35,494 nucleotides of DNA, taken from assembly GCA_009779995.1 (NCBI GenBank), contig WRDW01000018.1, positions 1 to 35,494 of the forward strand, written 5' to 3'. Made by a program: the position numbers and the translations under genes. Each line of letters starts with the position of its first letter. Position 1 is the first letter of the stretch. Shown one piece after another: positions 21,882-30,662 of the stretch. The notes beneath the pieces were generated by a model. The model searched no databases. It was given only the letters and a program-made list of their open reading frames with translations, and was not told where the DNA came from. Source of the DNA: Oscillospiraceae bacterium. GTDB lineage: Bacteria; Bacillota; Clostridia; Oscillospirales; Acutalibacteraceae.

Positions 21882-24401
21882 TTAATATTTATTGTGCGAT
21901 TCCCTTGCTATAATCTCGTTTTGCAGCTCCCTGCCCACGGCGGTGAAGTAGGCGTTGTAGCCTGTCACGCGCACCAGCAGGTTGCGGTAGTTCTCCGGGT
22001 GCTTTTGGGCGTCGCGCAGCATGGCGGCGTCGAGGACGTTGATCTGAAGGGCCGTGCCGCCATTTTGCACATAGCCGCGCAGGAAGCTCTTGAGCTTGGC
22101 GCGGCGCTCGTCGCCCTTCAGCAGGGCGGGCGAGAGCGTGATGGTGTGGCTCGCGCCGTTGGGCAGGCAGTTGTTCCAGCGCTTGTAGTCCCCCGCCCCG
22201 TCCTCGGCGAAGCCGCCGAGGGCCGTGCCCACGGAGTTCGCGTTGGCCGTGGGGCCGTTGACGTCCGCGCCGTTCACCGGGCATATGGCGTTGCTGAGGA
22301 ACTGCCCCCGGGCGCGGCCGTCCGGGCTGGCGGGGAGCACGAAGCCCGAGCCGATCCAGTAGTTCCAGCTGAGCATCCCCCCGCGGTACTGCGCGCCGGT
22401 GGGCGTCTTATACTTCCAGGGCTCCTCGCTCCACAGAGCCATCACGCGCCGGGCCAGGGCGTCGGCCTCGTCGTCGTCGCGGCCATACTTGGGGGCTTTA
22501 TTGAGCGCCTGCGCCTGGAGCACCTCATGGCCCTCCCAGTTGTCCTTCAGGGCCTGGATGAGCTCTGCAATCGTGCATATCTTTTTGTCATACACCAGGT
22601 ACTTGATCGCCAGCAGGCTGTCGACCGTACTGGCGAAGGTGACGCCCTCAATGGTGATGAAGTTCAGCTGCGCGCCGCCCTGCGTGATGTCCAGGCCCTT
22701 CTCCGCGCAGCCGTCCACCAGGCAGGAGAGATAGGGCGTGGGGGCGAACTCGGCCCTGACGGCACACGAGCGGTTGTAGAGATCGACCATCTTCTTCACC
22801 AGGAACTTGATCTGGGCCTCGAAGGCGGCGAAGAAATCCTCGAAGCTCTTAAAGCCAGCAGGATCGCCGGTTTTCGGGGCGTTTACGGGGGTCTCGTAGG
22901 GCTTGTTCCAGAGGGAATCCCTGTAGTCCACCAGCTCCTCCCCGTTCCCAAGGGCCAGTTCCACGGCCTTGAGCAGGTTCAGATTACAGTCGACAGTTGC
23001 CGAGCGGTCGTTGCCGCACATGGTGTTCTCCAGGCAGCCCACGGAGGCATAGTCATGAACGTTACTCTCGTTTATTAAGTCCTGCACCCCCGCGCGCGAG
23101 GCCTCGCGCAGCATCCCCGCCATGGAGCGCTCGTCGAAGTTGAGCAGGAAGGGCGCGCCCTGGCTGTCCGCCACCATATCGACCACTTTGTCGAGCAATT
23201 CCTCCGGGGTGCCGCTGTGCAGGCGCACATTGGGCTTGGGCTCCAGGATGGGCGACATCTCGTCCAGGACCTCCAGCAGCGCGTAGGTCAGGCCGTTGGT
23301 CATGTCCTGCCCGTCCGGGCCCATGCCGCCCATGTTGAACAGCTGCCCGTAGCCCGCCGTGATCCCCTGGTCCCCGGTGGCGATCATGGCGTCGTAGGCA
23401 TAGTTGCAGTGCACCCAGAAGCACTTCAAAATTTCTTTGCCGAACTCTCTGCTCATGCCCTCTTCGATGGAGGCCTGCCAGTAGGGGTAGAGATACTGGT
23501 CCAGGCGGCCGAAGCTGACGCCGGGGCCGGGGTAGTTCTCGTCGCTCATGATGAGCATGTGGGTGATCCACAGGCTCTGCACGGCCTGCCAGAAGCTCTG
23601 GGCCGGTTTCGCCGGGACGACGTCCAGGTTGGCCGCCATGTCCAGCAGCTCCCGCTCACGCATCTCGCCGCTCTCGTTCGCGGCCAGCTCACGGCACTTG
23701 GCGGCGTATTTCTTGGCGAGTTCTATGGGTATGTCGCAGGCGGTCATCATAGCCCGCAGCTGCGCGGCCTGCGAGCCGGTTTTGTCGCCCAGGGCGTCAT
23801 AATAGCCCTTGATTTCTTTTTTGATGCCCTCGAAGCCCAGCCGCAGCGCCTTGGGGTAATTTGAAATCAAATGCCCCGAGGTGGCCCCGCAGTTGCCGAA
23901 GCCCCGCTCCTCGTATTCGATAATGTCGCTGCGCAGGCCGCCGCCCTTGTTCTTCTTGCCCCAGAGGAGCTCGTCATGCTTTTGCGCTTCTTCTTTCGTG
24001 AAGCAGCGCGAGGTCAGCAGGTTGAAGCGCCCGCCCGCGAGCAAATCCCCCGGCAGGACCTCCTGGGGCATGTACGCCACCATGGCCTCCTTGACGAACC
24101 AGGCCCGGCGCTCGGGGAGGCTCCACGCATAGAAGCCCGCCGGAGGGGCGATCTCGCAGGCGTTCTGGTGGAAGCACTTGAGCATGGGCCGGAAAAACGG
24201 GTAGGTCTCGGGCGTGATGTAGAAGGTCTGCTCGTTGAATTGGCTGTCCCAGGGCTCGCCCGTGGTGAAGGACTGCCAGGCGTTGTTCCACTTGCGGCCG
24301 TTACCCTTGAAGTAGTAGTCGCGCAGCCACTGTACACGCGGGCTGAGATTGTAGGGCGTCTTCACGCCGTGCTGGTCCTGCTTGGTGGGTGTGCATGTCA
24401 T
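21882..24401 (-). CDS. Glycyl radical enzyme, CxE type, substrate unknown
   Basis: At 839 residues it is the usual size. The C-terminal glycyl radical motif RVTGYNAYF has the radical-bearing Gly814. The active-site thiyl loop is VGCLENTMCG with Cys456 and Glu458, a Cys-x-Glu motif shared by diol/amine eliminases (PduC-type GRE, CutC) and by hydroxyphenylacetate decarboxylase. PFL instead has a Cys-Cys pair. The N-terminal part carries an unusual motif, GFGNCGATSGHLISNYPKAL, in the substrate-channel region. None of the named specificities can be assigned by eye. Its operon holds an activase with ferredoxin insert and a 51-residue four-Cys protein, pointing toward decarboxylase or X-succinate synthase-like enzymes with small Fe-S subunits. 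The start ATG follows AAAGGGGA and a consensus promoter. Confidence 0.93.
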   Translation of the reverse strand: MTCTPTKQDQHGVKTPYNLSPRVQWLRDYYFKGNGRKWNNAWQSFTTGEPWDSQFNEQTFYITPETYPFFRPMLKCFHQNACEIAPPAGFYAWSLPERRAWFVKEAMVAYMPQEVLPGDLLAGGRFNLLTSRCFTKEEAQKHDELLWGKKNKGGGLRSDIIEYEERGFGNCGATSGHLISNYPKALRLGFEGIKKEIKGYYDALGDKTGSQAAQLRAMMTACDIPIELAKKYAAKCRELAANESGEMRERELLDMAANLDVVPAKPAQSFWQAVQSLWITHMLIMSDENYPGPGVSFGRLDQYLYPYWQASIEEGMSREFGKEILKCFWVHCNYAYDAMIATGDQGITAGYGQLFNMGGMGPDGQDMTNGLTYALLEVLDEMSPILEPKPNVRLHSGTPEELLDKVVDMVADSQGAPFLLNFDERSMAGMLREASRAGVQDLINESNVHDYASVGCLENTMCGNDRSATVDCNLNLLKAVELALGNGEELVDYRDSLWNKPYETPVNAPKTGDPAGFKSFEDFFAAFEAQIKFLVKKMVDLYNRSCAVRAEFAPTPYLSCLVDGCAEKGLDITQGGAQLNFITIEGVTFASTVDSLLAIKYLVYDKKICTIAELIQALKDNWEGHEVLQAQALNKAPKYGRDDDEADALARRVMALWSEEPWKYKTPTGAQYRGGMLSWNYWIGSGFVLPASPDGRARGQFLSNAICPVNGADVNGPTANANSVGTALGGFAEDGAGDYKRWNNCLPNGASHTITLSPALLKGDERRAKLKSFLRGYVQNGGTALQINVLDAAMLRDAQKHPENYRNLLVRVTGYNAYFTAVGRELQNEIIARESHNKY

Positions 24402-24433
24402 GGGGATTCCCCTTTCTTTTGGGCGATGTGTTC

Positions 24434-24462
24434 ATTATAGATGATTTATGTGATTGTGTCAA
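24434..24462 (-). promoter_or_regulatory. Consensus promoter of the glycyl radical operon
   Basis: On the minus strand, TTGACA (24462-24457), a 17-base spacer and TATAAT (24439-24434) match the sigma-A consensus exactly. It lies 33 bases before the ATG. The -35 box overlaps the last codons and stop of dnaE (stop at 24459-24461). Confidence 0.9.
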
Positions 24463-27400
24463 GAAACATTCGCCACCACGTTCCCCTCCCCCAGCAGCCG
24501 CGTGAGCTCGCGTGACAGAGCGGGGTTCCAGTCCGCGCCGGGGCGTTTTTCGTATTGCTTCGTGTCCTCATAGTAAATCGAAACGGGCAGCTGCCCCTCG
24601 AAGATCTCCAGGAAGCGCAGCACTGCCGGCAGGCGGGGGTCGTCTTTGGAATCAAGGCGCAGGAACACGCCCCTGCGGCCCTTTTTTTGCGCAGGCGCTG
24701 TCGGCTGCTGGTCAGACGCCTCGCCCATGTCCTCTATCGTGTTGCACAGAAGCTTCGCTTCTTTATTTTCCTGCAAGCTCAATCGCCCGGAAATGAGCAC
24801 CGTGCGGCCCTCCTGGAACAGGTTGGCGCAGCGCTCCAGGGTGCTGGGGAACACCAGGCACTCCATCTGTCCGTAGAGGTCTTCGATAGTCAGGAAGGCC
24901 ATGACGGCGTCGTTCTTCACGGTCTTTTTCTTCACCCCGGCGATGACGCACAGCAGGCGCAGGTCTTCGTTGTCCTGATAGGGCCCCTGGCCGGTCTCGT
25001 TGGCGGGGTCCAGCAGGTCGGAGATCTTCGCGCTGCCCAGGCGCCGCGCCAGGTCGTCCAGCTTCGACAATGGATGCCCTGATAAATAAAAGCCCAGCGT
25101 CTCCTTCTCGTTTGCCAGTAGCTCCTCGTGGGAAAATTCTGCTTGTTTTGGCACTGGGGGCTCGGCGGCGCGCTGCGCCCCGGCGGCGAGCATGCCGATC
25201 ATATCGGAATCGAAAAAGCCGATCTGCCCCTCCACGTTGCGGCGGGCGTCGTCCTCCAGCTCTCCTATGAAGGCCCCCAGGGCCATCATCATCTCGCGCC
25301 GGTTCGCGCCCAGGCCGTCGAGAGCCCCGGCTTTGATGAGGCTTTCGGCCGCACGCCTGTTAAAATCTTTATCGTGCATACGCTTGAGAAAATTGTAGAA
25401 GCCGGTGAAGGGGCCGTTGGCTTCGCGCTCGGCGATGATCTGCCGGATGAAGCCGCTGCCCAGATTCTTGATGGCCAATAGGCCGAAGCGTATGCTGTCG
25501 TTCTCAACTGCAAATTTTTCGTGCGCGCTGTTCACGCTTGGCGGCAGCAGCTTGATCCCCAGCCGCGCGCACTCGGCGGCGTATTCCGCCACCTTGCCGC
25601 TGCTGTCCATCCAGCTGCTCAGCTGCGCGGCCATGAACTGCCTGGGGTAGTAGCATTTGAGAAACATGGACTGGTAGGCCACCAGGGCATAGGGCGCGGC
25701 GTGGGACTTGGTGAAGGCGTAGCTGGCGAAGGACGACATGTCGTCGAAAATCTTGTTGGCGATTTGCGGGGCAATTCCATTCCTTGCGCAGCCCTCGATG
25801 AATATGGGGCGTTCCCGCTCCATCTCCTTGTGCTTTTTTTTGCTCATGGCCCGGCGCACGATGTCCGCGCGGCCGAGGCTGTAGCCCGCCAGCTCCCGGA
25901 ACGTCTGCATCACCTGCTCCTGGTAGACCATGACGCCGTAAGTGACGCGCAAAATCGGCTCCAGCATGGGGGTGAGGTACTTGATTTTATCGGGATGCCT
26001 GCGGTTCTCAATACAGGTCGGGATAAACTCCATGGGCCCGGGGCGGCAGAGAGAGGTCACTGTGGTAAGGTCCTCGATGCTCTCCGGCTTGAGGTCAATC
26101 AGCACATTTCGTACCCAGCCGGCCTCAAACTGAAAGATGCCCGTGGTGTCTCCCTTCGCGAACAGTTCGAACACGGCGGGGTCGTCGTAGGGCATGGCTT
26201 CCAGCGAAAAACCGGGATTGACCGCCCTGGCCATCTCCGCGGCGTCGTGGATCACCGTAAGATTGCGCAGGCCTAAAAAGTCGATTTTCAGCAGGCCCAG
26301 TTCCTCCAACGTGGTCATGGTGAACTGGGTGACGATGCTCTCGTCGTTGCGTGCCAGGGGAACGTAGCTGCGCACGGGCTCCCGGGTGATGACCACCCCC
26401 GCCGCGTGGGTGCCCGCGTTGCGGGGCATGCCCTCCACCATGCGCGCCATGTCCACGAGCTCCCTCACGGCGTCGTCTCCGGCGTACTCGGCCCGCAGCT
26501 CGGTTGAGGCCTGCAGAGCTTTTTCGAGGCTGATCTTCAGTTCAAAGGGCACCAGCTTGGCGATGCGGTCAACAACGCCGTAGGGCATACCCAAGGCCCG
26601 GCCCACGTCCCTCAGGGCGCTGCGGGCGGCCATAGTGCCGAAGGTGACGATCTGCGCCACGTGGTCCGCGCCGTATTTCGCTATGACGTAGTCGAGCACC
26701 TCGCCCCGGCGCTCGGTGCAGAAGTCGATGTCGAAGTCGGGCATACTCACGCGCTCCGGGTTCAGGAAGCGCTCGAACAGCAGGTTGTATTTCATGGGGT
26801 CAATATCGGTGATGCCCAGGCAGTAGCTGGCCAGGCTCCCCCCACCGGAGCCCCGCGCCGGCCCCACGGGGATGCCCTGCGATTTGGCGTAGCTGATGAA
26901 ATCGTGCACGATCAAGTAATAATCGACATAGCCCATGCTGTTGACAATGCCCAGCTCATAATGCAGGCGTGCTTTGTAGGCCTCCGGCGGGTTTTCGCCA
27001 TAACGATGTACGAGGCCCTGCTCGCACAGCTGGGTGATCCATTCGCAGTGATCCCTGCCACCCGGCACTTCAAAGTAGGGCGGGCTGGTGTGGCCGAACT
27101 CAATTTCCACGTTGCAGCGCGCGGCGATTTTTGCCGTGTTTTCTATGGCCTCCGGGGGAAATAATGCGGCCATTTCGGTCTCGCTTTTGAGGTAGAACTC
27201 CTGCGTCTCGAACTCCAGGCCGGTGCTCTCCCCCAGGACGTGATTTGTCTGGATGCAAATGAGCACCTGCTGGACTTTGTGATCTTGCTTTTCGACATAA
27301 TGCACGTCGTTTGTCGCGACAAGCCCTATGCCGGTCTCCCCGGCCAGGCGAATGAGCTGGGGCAGGATGCGCTCCTGCTCGGCCAGGTGGTGATTCTGTA

Positions 27401-27920
27401 TCTCGATAAAGTAATTGCCTTTGCCGAAGAGATTTTCGTGCCACAAAGCAACTTCTTTGGCCCTGTCGTAGTCATTTTCCAGCAGGGCCTGGGGAACCTC
27501 CCCCGCCAGGCAGGCCGAAAGGCAGATGAGCCCCTCGTGATACTTTCCCAACAGCTCCCTGTCAATGCGCGGCTTGGTGTAGAAGCCGTCCACCCAGGCC
27601 TCGGAAACCATGGCCATCAGATTTTTGTAGCCAGTCTCGTTCTCGCACAGCAGCACCAGATGATAGCGCTGAGAATCAAAATTCTTGTCTTTGTCGAAGC
27701 GCGTTCGCGATGCGACATAGCACTCGCAGCCGATGATGGGCCGGACGCCTTTCTCCTTCGCCAGGCGATAGAAATCGATCACGCCGTACATGTTCCCGTG
27801 GTCAGTAATAGCCAGGGAGTCCATCCCCAGCTCTTTGACACGGTCCAGCAACCGCCCCAAACGGCAGGCGCCGTCGAGCAGGCTGTATTCGGTATGTACG
27901 TGTAAGTGGGTGAAGGGCAT
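24459..27920 (-). CDS. dnaE: DNA polymerase III alpha subunit, DnaE type
   Basis: The 1153-residue protein (E. coli DnaE has 1160) begins with the PHP domain (FTHLHVHTEYSLLDGA; SLAITDHGNMYG). The polymerase active site has PDFDIDFC with catalytic Asp397 and Asp399, and a later KIDFLGLRNLT aspartate. The tail holds a helix-hairpin-helix region, a beta-clamp binding motif QIGFF (899-903), and an OB-fold near 970-1060 (VIAGVKKKTVKN, ECLVFPSTL). It replicates DNA as part of the polymerase III holoenzyme. GGAGG lies 5 bases before the ATG, immediately after a 7-bp tandem repeat. It has no visible promoter of its own and may be read from the upstream Nudix gene. Everything needed for function appears present. 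Confidence 0.97.
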   Translation of the reverse strand: MPFTHLHVHTEYSLLDGACRLGRLLDRVKELGMDSLAITDHGNMYGVIDFYRLAKEKGVRPIIGCECYVASRTRFDKDKNFDSQRYHLVLLCENETGYKNLMAMVSEAWVDGFYTKPRIDRELLGKYHEGLICLSACLAGEVPQALLENDYDRAKEVALWHENLFGKGNYFIEIQNHHLAEQERILPQLIRLAGETGIGLVATNDVHYVEKQDHKVQQVLICIQTNHVLGESTGLEFETQEFYLKSETEMAALFPPEAIENTAKIAARCNVEIEFGHTSPPYFEVPGGRDHCEWITQLCEQGLVHRYGENPPEAYKARLHYELGIVNSMGYVDYYLIVHDFISYAKSQGIPVGPARGSGGGSLASYCLGITDIDPMKYNLLFERFLNPERVSMPDFDIDFCTERRGEVLDYVIAKYGADHVAQIVTFGTMAARSALRDVGRALGMPYGVVDRIAKLVPFELKISLEKALQASTELRAEYAGDDAVRELVDMARMVEGMPRNAGTHAAGVVITREPVRSYVPLARNDESIVTQFTMTTLEELGLLKIDFLGLRNLTVIHDAAEMARAVNPGFSLEAMPYDDPAVFELFAKGDTTGIFQFEAGWVRNVLIDLKPESIEDLTTVTSLCRPGPMEFIPTCIENRRHPDKIKYLTPMLEPILRVTYGVMVYQEQVMQTFRELAGYSLGRADIVRRAMSKKKHKEMERERPIFIEGCARNGIAPQIANKIFDDMSSFASYAFTKSHAAPYALVAYQSMFLKCYYPRQFMAAQLSSWMDSSGKVAEYAAECARLGIKLLPPSVNSAHEKFAVENDSIRFGLLAIKNLGSGFIRQIIAEREANGPFTGFYNFLKRMHDKDFNRRAAESLIKAGALDGLGANRREMMMALGAFIGELEDDARRNVEGQIGFFDSDMIGMLAAGAQRAAEPPVPKQAEFSHEELLANEKETLGFYLSGHPLSKLDDLARRLGSAKISDLLDPANETGQGPYQDNEDLRLLCVIAGVKKKTVKNDAVMAFLTIEDLYGQMECLVFPSTLERCANLFQEGRTVLISGRLSLQENKEAKLLCNTIEDMGEASDQQPTAPAQKKGRRGVFLRLDSKDDPRLPAVLRFLEIFEGQLPVSIYYEDTKQYEKRPGADWNPALSRELTRLLGEGNVVANVS

Positions 27921-27930
27921 TTTTGCCTCC

Positions 27931-27958
27931 GGCAGTTGATAGTTGACAGTTGACAGTT
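27931..27958. repeat. Four tandem copies of a 7-bp unit upstream of dnaE
   Basis: On the minus strand the units are AACTGTC, AACTGTC, AACTATC and AACTGCC, back to back. The first unit overlaps the Nudix-NTF2 stop codon and the last abuts the dnaE ribosome site. Such a unit can vary in copy number by slippage and would change the spacing between the two genes. Confidence 0.85.
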
Positions 27959-28787
27959 AGTTTTGCAGCTTCGTCCCCTGGTGATACGCCGCGCGCCAGA
28001 TTTCCCCCTCGCGCCGCCAGAGGGTGGAACGCCTGGTTTTGCCCCCGCGCCAGTGCAGAATGTATGTCGCCAGGCAGACGCTTTCACTCAAGGCGCGCAC
28101 GGCGAAGCCCTCAAATTTCCAGGGCTCCTGCGATGCCTCGCTGCGTTGCAGCAGGTATTCTATCCCCGCCGCGCGGGCGCAGATGTGCCCGGAGGAGCCG
28201 ACCTCGACGAAATCCTCGGCCAACAGCGCCTCGATGGCCTCCCGGCATGTGCCCGGCGGGGGGCAGATGAGCAGCTCCTCGCGCTCGAGTATATCGGCGA
28301 AGAGGAACAGTTGCTCCATGTACGCGAAGGGGAAGCAGGTCTTTTCGTGCAGCATGGCACGCAGCTCCGCGGGCGTGACAAGGCGGGCGTCGATGGTTTC
28401 GCCGGGCTGGGAGATGAAATCATCCAGCGAGACCTCCTGCCGGAACAGCCACACGTCGGCGAAGTCGCAAAATTCACCCTCGCGGCGTATGCTCTCGAAC
28501 ATGAGGCCGTTTTCCGGCTTCAGCGTGAGGCCGGTCTCCTCCTTCACCTCGCGCAGGGCGGCGGCCAGGCTGTCTTCCCCAATGAGGGCCGCGCCGCCCG
28601 TGGCCTCCCAGATCAGCGGGTAGGCTTCTTTCTCGGGGGCGCGCCGGGTGATGAAATATTTATCCCCGCTGCGTATCCACACGTGCACCACCAGGTGGTA
28701 ATCGCCCGGTGGGATGGGGTCGCCCCGGCGGCAGATGCGGCCGGTGGGCTTCCGATTGGCGTCGTAGAGGTCCCAGGTTTCGTCCAT
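27957..28787 (-). CDS. Nudix hydrolase fused to a DUF4440/NTF2-like domain
   Basis: The ATG at 28787 gives 276 residues; a longer upstream frame would run into the inverted repeat. Residues about 1-170 are an IPP isomerase-like Nudix domain (WDLYDANRKPTGR start, as in YfcD-type hydrolases). Its complete Nudix box is G65-x5-E71-x7-R79-E80-V81-K82-E83-E84-T85-G86-L87. Residues about 178-276 match NTF2-like DUF4440 proteins (EALLAEDFVEVGSSGHI; then YILHWRGG and STLWRREGEIWRAAYHQGT). Both halves usually occur as separate proteins. The substrate is unknown; the second domain may bind a small ligand. It precedes dnaE by 36 bases on the same strand. Confidence 0.85.
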   Translation of the reverse strand: MDETWDLYDANRKPTGRICRRGDPIPPGDYHLVVHVWIRSGDKYFITRRAPEKEAYPLIWEATGGAALIGEDSLAAALREVKEETGLTLKPENGLMFESIRREGEFCDFADVWLFRQEVSLDDFISQPGETIDARLVTPAELRAMLHEKTCFPFAYMEQLFLFADILEREELLICPPPGTCREAIEALLAEDFVEVGSSGHICARAAGIEYLLQRSEASQEPWKFEGFAVRALSESVCLATYILHWRGGKTRRSTLWRREGEIWRAAYHQGTKLQN

Positions 28788-28799
28788 TGCATGGCCTTT

Positions 28800-28882
28800 C
28801 GGTAGGGGACGGCCTCCGTGACATCCCAAGCTAAACCTTTGCTTTTTTGACCCAGGGACGTCACGGAGGCCGTCCCCTACCG
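28800..28882. repeat. 23-bp perfect inverted repeat with 37-base spacer
   Basis: CGGTAGGGGACGGCCTCCGT followed by GAC (28800-28822) is exactly complementary to 28860-28882. It lies between the GH2 stop and the Nudix-NTF2 start. The spacer contains a T run (GCTTTTTTG, 28841-28849) but neither arm is followed by a classic T tract. It may be a mobile palindromic repeat (MITE or REP-like) or a stable transcript end structure. Confidence 0.85.
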
Positions 28883-28888
28883 ATTGCT

Positions 28889-30538
28889 CTATTCCTCCAC
28901 CGCCGCCTTCTGCGTGTTCACCCTGTGGAAGAACGCAACCTCAAACTTGGGTTCGCGCTCGTAGGTGTATACGCCGTTGCGCTCCTGCTCCACGTCCGTC
29001 AATTGGGTGTAGCAAAAGGCGAACATATAGGGGTTTTGCAGCAGCACGTTTGTGAGGGCCTCGTAGCGGTCTTTGAACTCCTGCTCGGTCTCCGGGCCCT
29101 TGCCGTAGCCCCAGCCTTCGCCGGTGTTCCAGCCGATGCCGCCGTACTCGCTGACGAACACGGGCTGGCCGGGGATATACCCGCAGCCGCGGCGGCTCTC
29201 GTGGAATTCACCTTTCCCCAAGTCCTCATAGTGAGCAGCGAAGCGACTTGGGTTCTGCTCGTAGTCGTGCACGTCGAAGACGTCCGTCACCACGTGGACG
29301 TAGCCGCTGGTATCGATGCAGGGCCTGCCGGGGTCGAGGCGCTTGGTGGTGTTGTAGACGGTGCGCAGGGTGCTCTCGCACTGGCCCACGTGGGTCTCGT
29401 TGAAGGGACACCAGCCCACGATGGCCGGGTGGTTGCGGTCGCGCACGATCTCCTCGCACCACTGGGGCAGCAGCTTCCCCAAAAGGGCGGGGTCGGCGGT
29501 ATCGCCGCCCCAGCTGGGGAACTCCCCCCAGACCAGATAGCCCAGCTTGTCGCAATAGTACAAAAACAGGGGTTCGAAGATTTTCTGATGCAGCCTGGCC
29601 CCATTGAAGCCCGCCGCCATGCTCAGCATTATATCATTTTCCAGGGCCTCGGCTGTGGGCGCGGTGTAGATGCCGTCGGGGTAGAAGCCCTGGTCCAGCA
29701 CCAGGCGCTGGAAGACGCTCCTGCCGTTGAGAAGAAATTTGTAGCCGTCCATCGCGATGCCGCGCAGGCCGAAGTAGCTGTGCACTTTGTCCTCATTGAA
29801 GCTGAGCTCCAGGTCGTACAGGCCGCCGACGCCCACCTCCCACAGGTGGGTTTCGCTCAGCTCGAGGGTGAGCTGAGCGTCGCTGCCGACGACCTGGGCG
29901 CTGGCAAAGCCGACCTCGCGGCCCTCCCAGAGGGCCCTGGCTTGGAGCTCCCCTGTCCCCTGCCCTACAACCGAGGCTTTGATATGCAACAGGCCGTTCT
30001 CCGGGTCTCCTTGATATACCGCGTTGTATATGTAATCCCGGGGCACGAACTCCAGCCAGACCGTCTGCCAGATGCCCGTGGTGCGGGTGTAGTGGCAGCC
30101 GTGGGACTCTTGTCTTTCGCTCTGCTTGCCGCTGCAGACCAGGGGATTGCGGCAGTCGTCCTCGCAGCACAGGGCGAGCTCGTTTTCGCCCGCCTGCACG
30201 TGCCGCGTGATGTCAAAGCAAAACGGCGTGTAGCCGCCCTCGTGGCTGCCGATTTCGGCATGGTTGACCCACAGGGTGGCGAGGTAATCCGCCGCGCCGA
30301 AGTGCAGGAGCACCCGGCCGCGCAGCTGCTCGGGCGTGAGCTCGATCTTGCGGCGATACCAGACCACCTTCATAAAATCTGTGTTTCCTATGCCGGAAAG
30401 CGCGCTCTCGGGGCAGAAGGGCACGGTGATCTCTTTTCCGAAAGAGTCGTCGAAGCCGAATTCCCACTGGCCGTTCAGGTTCAGCCAGTTTTCGCGCTGC
30501 CACTGGGGGTTGGGGTGCTCGGGGCGGGGGATACTCAT
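28889..30538 (-). CDS. Glycoside hydrolase family 2 protein
   Basis: The start at 30538 is supported by GGAGG 7 bases upstream; the open frame extends further back without a ribosome site. The 549-residue protein has the GH2 order. First is a sugar-binding jelly roll (about 1-160: LNGQWEFGFDDSFG, LHFGAADYLATLWVN, GGYTPFCFDIT). Next is an immunoglobulin-like domain, then a TIM barrel beginning FGLRGIAMDG. The acid/base Glu381 is in PFNETHVG and the nucleophile Glu464 in VSEYGG. Members hydrolyse beta-galactosides, glucuronides or mannosides; this short form without the beta-galactosidase small domain cannot be assigned. No signal peptide is seen, so it is probably intracellular, acting on imported sugars. 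Confidence 0.92.
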   Translation of the reverse strand: MSIPRPEHPNPQWQRENWLNLNGQWEFGFDDSFGKEITVPFCPESALSGIGNTDFMKVVWYRRKIELTPEQLRGRVLLHFGAADYLATLWVNHAEIGSHEGGYTPFCFDITRHVQAGENELALCCEDDCRNPLVCSGKQSERQESHGCHYTRTTGIWQTVWLEFVPRDYIYNAVYQGDPENGLLHIKASVVGQGTGELQARALWEGREVGFASAQVVGSDAQLTLELSETHLWEVGVGGLYDLELSFNEDKVHSYFGLRGIAMDGYKFLLNGRSVFQRLVLDQGFYPDGIYTAPTAEALENDIMLSMAAGFNGARLHQKIFEPLFLYYCDKLGYLVWGEFPSWGGDTADPALLGKLLPQWCEEIVRDRNHPAIVGWCPFNETHVGQCESTLRTVYNTTKRLDPGRPCIDTSGYVHVVTDVFDVHDYEQNPSRFAAHYEDLGKGEFHESRRGCGYIPGQPVFVSEYGGIGWNTGEGWGYGKGPETEQEFKDRYEALTNVLLQNPYMFAFCYTQLTDVEQERNGVYTYEREPKFEVAFFHRVNTQKAAVEE

Positions 30539-30571
30539 GGGGCGACCTCCGAATTTTTTATTTATGTATGA

Positions 30572-30600
30572 ATTATACCCTGTGGGCTGTGGTTTGTCAA
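30572..30600 (-). promoter_or_regulatory. Consensus promoter of the GH2 gene
   Basis: On the minus strand, TTGACA (30600-30595), a 17-base spacer and TATAAT (30577-30572), an exact sigma-A match, 33 bases before the ATG. No catabolite or operator palindrome was evident beside it. Confidence 0.88.
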
Positions 30601-30662
30601 TGAAAAACAGCCGCCACACCCGACAGCCGTTTTCGCTTATGCTATATTTCCACAAAAAGTCC

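Noticed and set aside
21894-23078. 394-codon plus-strand frame opposite the glycyl radical enzyme
   Set aside because: Antisense shadow with Val/Leu/His/Ala-biased content and no recognisable motif.
21882-24401. Assignment of the glycyl radical enzyme as pyruvate formate-lyase
   Set aside because: It lacks the adjacent Cys-Cys active-site pair of PFL. It has a Cys-x-Glu loop and an activase with a two-cluster ferredoxin insert.
21882-24401. Assignment as benzylsuccinate or alkylsuccinate synthase on the strength of the small Cys protein
   Set aside because: As far as I recall, those enzymes lack the Cys-x-Glu motif seen at Cys456-Glu458, so the small subunit alone cannot fix the function.
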